In this document: one piece after another, positions 7,557 through 9,397 of the stretch
How positions within the stretch are numbered: position 1 is the first letter of the stretch
Layout: each line of letters starts with the position of its first letter
Assembly (NCBI GenBank): GCA_024710825.1
Contig: JANJUA010000273.1
Location: forward strand, 1 to 9,397
Direction: 5' to 3'
DNA from: Solirubrobacteraceae bacterium
GTDB taxonomy: Bacteria; Actinomycetota; Thermoleophilia; Solirubrobacterales; Solirubrobacteraceae
DNA length: 9,397 bases
Made by a program: the position numbers and the translations under genes
Notes under the pieces: generated by a model
What the model was told of the DNA's origin: nothing
What the model saw: the letters and a program-made list of their open reading frames with translations, nothing else
Databases searched by the model: none

Positions 7557-7740
7557 GCTCACCCCATGAGGTCCTCAAGCGGTGCCTCGCGTGAGCTGGA
7601 CCAGACCGCCCGATTCCAGCGTGGCGACTCCACCGAAGCACGGTCAGATCGAGCCCATGCGAACACCGGGTCAGGCCGGGGGAGGGTGACCATCAGCGAG
7701 AGGAGCGCGACGCCACCGGCAACGTCGCGCGCTCGGCGCC

Positions 7741-7786
7741 GGTCACGGTGCGGGTCCGCTGACCCTGACCCTGCCGGTACGGGGTC
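7741..7786. terminator. Possible terminator hairpins downstream of the NAD(P)-binding protein gene
   Basis: GGTCACGG at 7741-7748 pairs with CCG plus TGACC at 7756-7764 with one bulged base, giving eight pairs around a seven-base loop. A second stem, GACCC (7767-7771) with GGGTC (7782-7786), abuts the reductase stop. Both lie between convergent genes and could act in either direction. There is no T-run, so intrinsic termination is uncertain. Confidence 0.3.
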
Positions 7787-7787
7787 C

Positions 7788-8345
7788 TCAGATCGCGACC
7801 GGCGCGGCGAAGCGGTAGTAGAGCAGGCCGGCGTCGGCGTCCTTGACGATCGCCATGAACAGCTCGGCGAAGGCTTCCTGCGCGCCGGCGCGGTCCAGCG
7901 GCCCGGCGTGCCGCGGCTGCATGCCGGCATCGCGCGTGAGCGCTTCGACGGCGGACCGGGCGGCCTCGTCGCCGACCCAGATGTTGTCGGGGCGGTTGGG
8001 TGCCTGGGCGGCGCCCTCCAGCAGCTTGGCGAAGTTCAGGTTGAACGCCTTGGCGGTCGGGCCGCCGACGGTTGCCTTGACGAACTCGGCGTTGGAGGCG
8101 TGCCCACCATGCGCGGGCTCGCCGTCGAGCCGGTTGCTTGTGTCGATGACGAGCTTGCCTTCCAGGCCGGTCACACCCGCCAGCGCCGCCGGGATGTCGG
8201 CATGGCGCACCGACAGCAGCACGACGTCGGCGTCGGATGCGTCACCGCCCTCGCGACCGAGCGTCGTGACCTCATGCCCGGCGTCGGTCCACAGTCGGGC
8301 CAACGTGCCGCCGATGCTGCCGCGGCCGATGGTGGTGATCTTCAT
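7788..8345 (-). CDS. NADPH-dependent F420 reductase-like NAD(P)-binding protein
   Basis: This 185-residue soluble protein has an N-terminal Rossmann fold. MKITTIGRGSIGGTLARLW carries the dinucleotide loop G7-R8-G9-S10-I11-G12, with the next strand HEVTTLGRE at about 24-32. A strand-turn segment, DADVVLLSVRHADIPAAL (38-55), is followed by GKLVIDTSN (63-71) and KAFNLNFAKLLEGA (99-112), a layout shared with the NADP oxidoreductase / F420-dependent NADP reductase family (compare the ProC-like N-terminal domain). The real substrate is unknown; many proteins of this shape are annotated F420 reductases without proof. The ATG at 8345 has AAGGGA upstream (8352-8357) as a Shine-Dalgarno. It is divergent from the TetR gene with an operator-like site between them, so repression by that TetR is likely but inferred. 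Confidence 0.8.
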   Translation of the reverse strand: MKITTIGRGSIGGTLARLWTDAGHEVTTLGREGGDASDADVVLLSVRHADIPAALAGVTGLEGKLVIDTSNRLDGEPAHGGHASNAEFVKATVGGPTAKAFNLNFAKLLEGAAQAPNRPDNIWVGDEAARSAVEALTRDAGMQPRHAGPLDRAGAQEAFAELFMAIVKDADAGLLYYRFAAPVAI

Positions 8346-8396
8346 GGCGTGTCCCTTGCGGTTGGGGGTCGAACTGCGCCTTCGTCTCCGCGTCCG

Positions 8397-8504
8397 TCAC
8401 GGCTTCCAGGATCGACGAGGCGACCTGGCGGGGGGTCGAGACGTCACGCGGATCTTCCTGTCGCTCAGCTCGGACACCCACACATCGAGCTTTCCCAGGG
8501 TCAC
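8397..8504 (-). pseudogene. Possible small or decayed ORF in the leader of the reductase gene
   Basis: Reading from GTG at 8504, one - strand frame gives VTLGKLDVWVSELSDRKIRV before turning into arginine/proline-rich sequence and stopping at 8397. A neighbouring frame then gives the protein-like STPRQVASSILEAVTDAETK over about 8435-8376. Joining them would take one frameshift near 8445. This might be a remnant of a short protein or of an oxidoreductase tail, or merely chance coding potential in a ~200-base leader. I do not recognise a family. Confidence 0.15.
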
Positions 8505-8554
8505 TCCGTTCAGTGGGCGTCGTGCCGGCGCTAAGTACACCGACCTGGATGCTT

Positions 8555-8582
8555 ACGGTAGCGGACGACCGCGAGATGTCAA
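8555..8582 (-). promoter_or_regulatory. Candidate promoter reading toward the reductase gene
   Basis: On the - strand, a perfect TTGACA (8582-8577) is followed by a 16-base spacer and TACCGT (8560-8555), which fits the TAnnnT pattern of actinobacterial main-sigma -10 elements. A perfect TTGACA is unlikely by chance in such GC-rich DNA. It would give a leader of about 200 bases before the reductase ATG. Confidence 0.45.
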
Positions 8583-8591
8583 GCTATGCAC

Positions 8592-8612
8592 ACCGATCGG
8601 TACCCATTCGGT
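8592..8612. promoter_or_regulatory. Probable TetR operator
   Basis: ACCGATCGGT (8592-8601) is a perfect 10-base palindrome, followed directly by the related half-matching ACCCATTCGGT (8602-8612). It lies between the divergent reductase and tetR genes, ten bases from the outer edge of the candidate - strand -35 and directly against the tetR -10. That is the position expected of an autorepressor site controlling both genes. Confidence 0.5.
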
Positions 8613-8618
8613 TACGCT
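8613..8618 (+). promoter_or_regulatory. Candidate -10 element of tetR (leaderless start)
   Basis: TACGCT fits TAnnnT and ends six bases before the tetR ATG at 8625, so transcription could start at the first base of the codon. No Shine-Dalgarno is visible upstream, which agrees with a leaderless mRNA. No good -35 is seen. Confidence 0.35.
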
Positions 8619-8624
8619 GGGTGC

Positions 8625-9212
8625 ATGACGGAGTTGGAGAAGGGCCCACGAGGACTGCGCCGCGGCAGGGGAGCGCGCGAGCGCATCCTCAGCGCGTCAC
8701 GGCAGCTGTTCCGCGAGCAAGGCATCAACTCCACCGGCATGGACCAGCTCTGCGCGGTCGCCGGGGTGTCCAAGCGCACGCTCTACCAGCACTTCGTCAG
8801 CAAGGACGAGCTGATCGCCGAGCACCTGCGCCGCTTCGATCCCGAGGTCCTGCCCGAGGTCTTCGACCGCTCCGACCTCACACCGCGTGAGCAGATGCTC
8901 GCGGTCTTCGACATCCACTCGCCGCTGTGTCCGTTCATCGCGGCCGCGGTGGAGATCCAGGACCCGCGTCACCCGGCACGCGAGTTCGCGCGGGACTACA
9001 AGACGGCCTTTGCCGCGCGGCTGACCGAAGCGGCCCGCGAGGCCGGCGCCAGCGACCCCGAGCAACTCGGTGAGCAACTGGCACTGCTCCTCGATGGCGC
9101 CTCGGCCCGCGGCCGAGTCCTCGACGCGGACAGTTTCGCCACCGCCGGTGCCATCGCCGCCGTCCTCGTCGACGACGCCATTCCCGGCGGGCCGGCGACT
9201 GGCGGCGACTGA
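8625..9212 (+). CDS. TetR/AcrR-family transcriptional repressor
   Basis: This 195-residue regulator has the TetR N-terminal helix-turn-helix: ARERILSASRQLFREQGINS (17-36), then MDQLCAVAGVSKRTLYQHFVSKDELI (39-64), with the diagnostic Y54-x-H-F plus K60-x-E-L. The C-terminal ligand-binding part includes LCPFIAAAVEIQDPRHPARE (101-120) and EQLGEQLALLLDGASARGRV (146-165), typical of a common actinobacterial TetR subgroup. There are two cysteines, C43 in the DNA-binding domain and C102. I prefer the ATG at 8625 to the in-frame ATG at 8586, because the operator-like palindrome and the -10 fall between them and homologous sequence starts just before the HTH. The ligand is unknown. The likely targets are its own gene and the divergent reductase. 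Confidence 0.9.
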   Translation: MTELEKGPRGLRRGRGARERILSASRQLFREQGINSTGMDQLCAVAGVSKRTLYQHFVSKDELIAEHLRRFDPEVLPEVFDRSDLTPREQMLAVFDIHSPLCPFIAAAVEIQDPRHPAREFARDYKTAFAARLTEAAREAGASDPEQLGEQLALLLDGASARGRVLDADSFATAGAIAAVLVDDAIPGGPATGGD

Positions 9213-9397
9213 GATGCGCATCGTGCTGCGGCGCGTACTGGTTTACATAAGGTTGACTAACTCCACTCACCGCATCAAATGGCCGATCAACACGGGACTG
9301 CGCAGTCGCTGACATGTCAACGACGAGCAGGGCATCCCCCGCGATCGCAACGCGGTAAGGACGCACGACCGAAACGACCTATCGGCGGCTGCCGCCG
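9213..9397. other. Gene-free end of window with clustered palindromes
   Basis: No credible gene is seen; AT content rises compared with the genes. Three perfect palindromes occur: GATGCGCATC (9213-9222, immediately after the tetR stop), GACTGCGCAGTC (9296-9307) and TGACATGTCA (9310-9319). A TTGACT at about 9253-9258 could be part of a + strand promoter for a gene beyond the window, but no matching -10 is clear. The first palindrome may help end tetR transcription. Confidence 0.4.

Larger units (their letters stand above)
7513..7787. other. Gene-free region between two convergent units
   Basis: These 275 bases lie between the nrfD stop and the stop of the - strand reductase. The open frames crossing it are extensions or shadows of the flanking genes with no protein-like features. 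It contains hairpin-forming sequences close to both gene ends, listed separately, and nothing else that I recognise. Confidence 0.5.

Noticed and set aside
6112..7641. Long - strand frame of 509 codons opposite nrfD
   Set aside because: Arg/Gly/His-rich shadow with no family features; nrfD on the + strand has clear membrane helices and the DLGRP motif.
7416..8534. 372-codon + strand frame across the nrfD end and the reductase
   Set aside because: It is antisense to the reductase and out of frame with nrfD, and shows no recognisable protein sequence.
1..9397. tRNA or rRNA genes, CRISPR arrays, insertion sequences or transposase genes
   Set aside because: I looked for cloverleaf-like segments (including a selC tRNA near selB or fdhA), regular repeat-spacer arrays and transposase/integrase motifs, and saw none that I can support.

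Overview
The window is very GC-rich, with G/C at most third codon positions, strong Shine-Dalgarno sites before some genes and tight start/stop overlaps. The protein families are those of GC-rich Actinomycetota. A soil lineage such as Thermoleophilia/Solirubrobacterales is my guess and is not proven by the sequence.

Layout: (1) positions 1-532 hold the 3' end of selB, the selenocysteine-specific elongation factor, on the + strand; its first ~75 bases are odd G/C homopolymers. (2) Converging on it from the - strand is a two-gene unit, fmdB (1811-2092, zinc-ribbon protein) then fmdA (546-1790, formamidase). (3) Divergent from fmdB, across a 109-base shared control region, runs a translationally coupled + strand operon for a membrane-anchored formate dehydrogenase: catalytic subunit (2202-5450), four-cluster ferredoxin subunit (5447-6409) and NrfD-like membrane subunit (6406-7512). 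(4) A 275-base gene-free stretch with hairpins follows. (5) 7788-8345 (-) is a small NAD(P)-binding, F420-reductase-like protein, divergent from a TetR-family repressor (8625-9212, +), with an operator-like element between them. (6) The last 185 bases show no gene but several perfect palindromes.

The key observation is that the catalytic formate dehydrogenase gene is read through an in-frame UGA (2766-2768, residue 189). The reading frame, the residues on both sides and a GGUCU-loop hairpin at the E. coli fdhF spacing all show that this UGA encodes selenocysteine. A standard gene caller would split the gene in two. The adjacent selB makes the same point from the decoding side.

Together, FmdA would release formate and ammonia from formamide in the cytoplasm. 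The Sec-dependent dehydrogenase, which lacks a Tat signal and so probably faces the cytoplasm, would oxidise that formate to CO2 and pass electrons through the FeS subunit to the NrfD-like quinone-side subunit. SelB supplies the translation step the enzyme needs. I read the left two-thirds of the window as a compact formamide-to-formate-to-CO2 module with part of its own selenocysteine machinery. The TetR/reductase pair looks like an independent neighbour.
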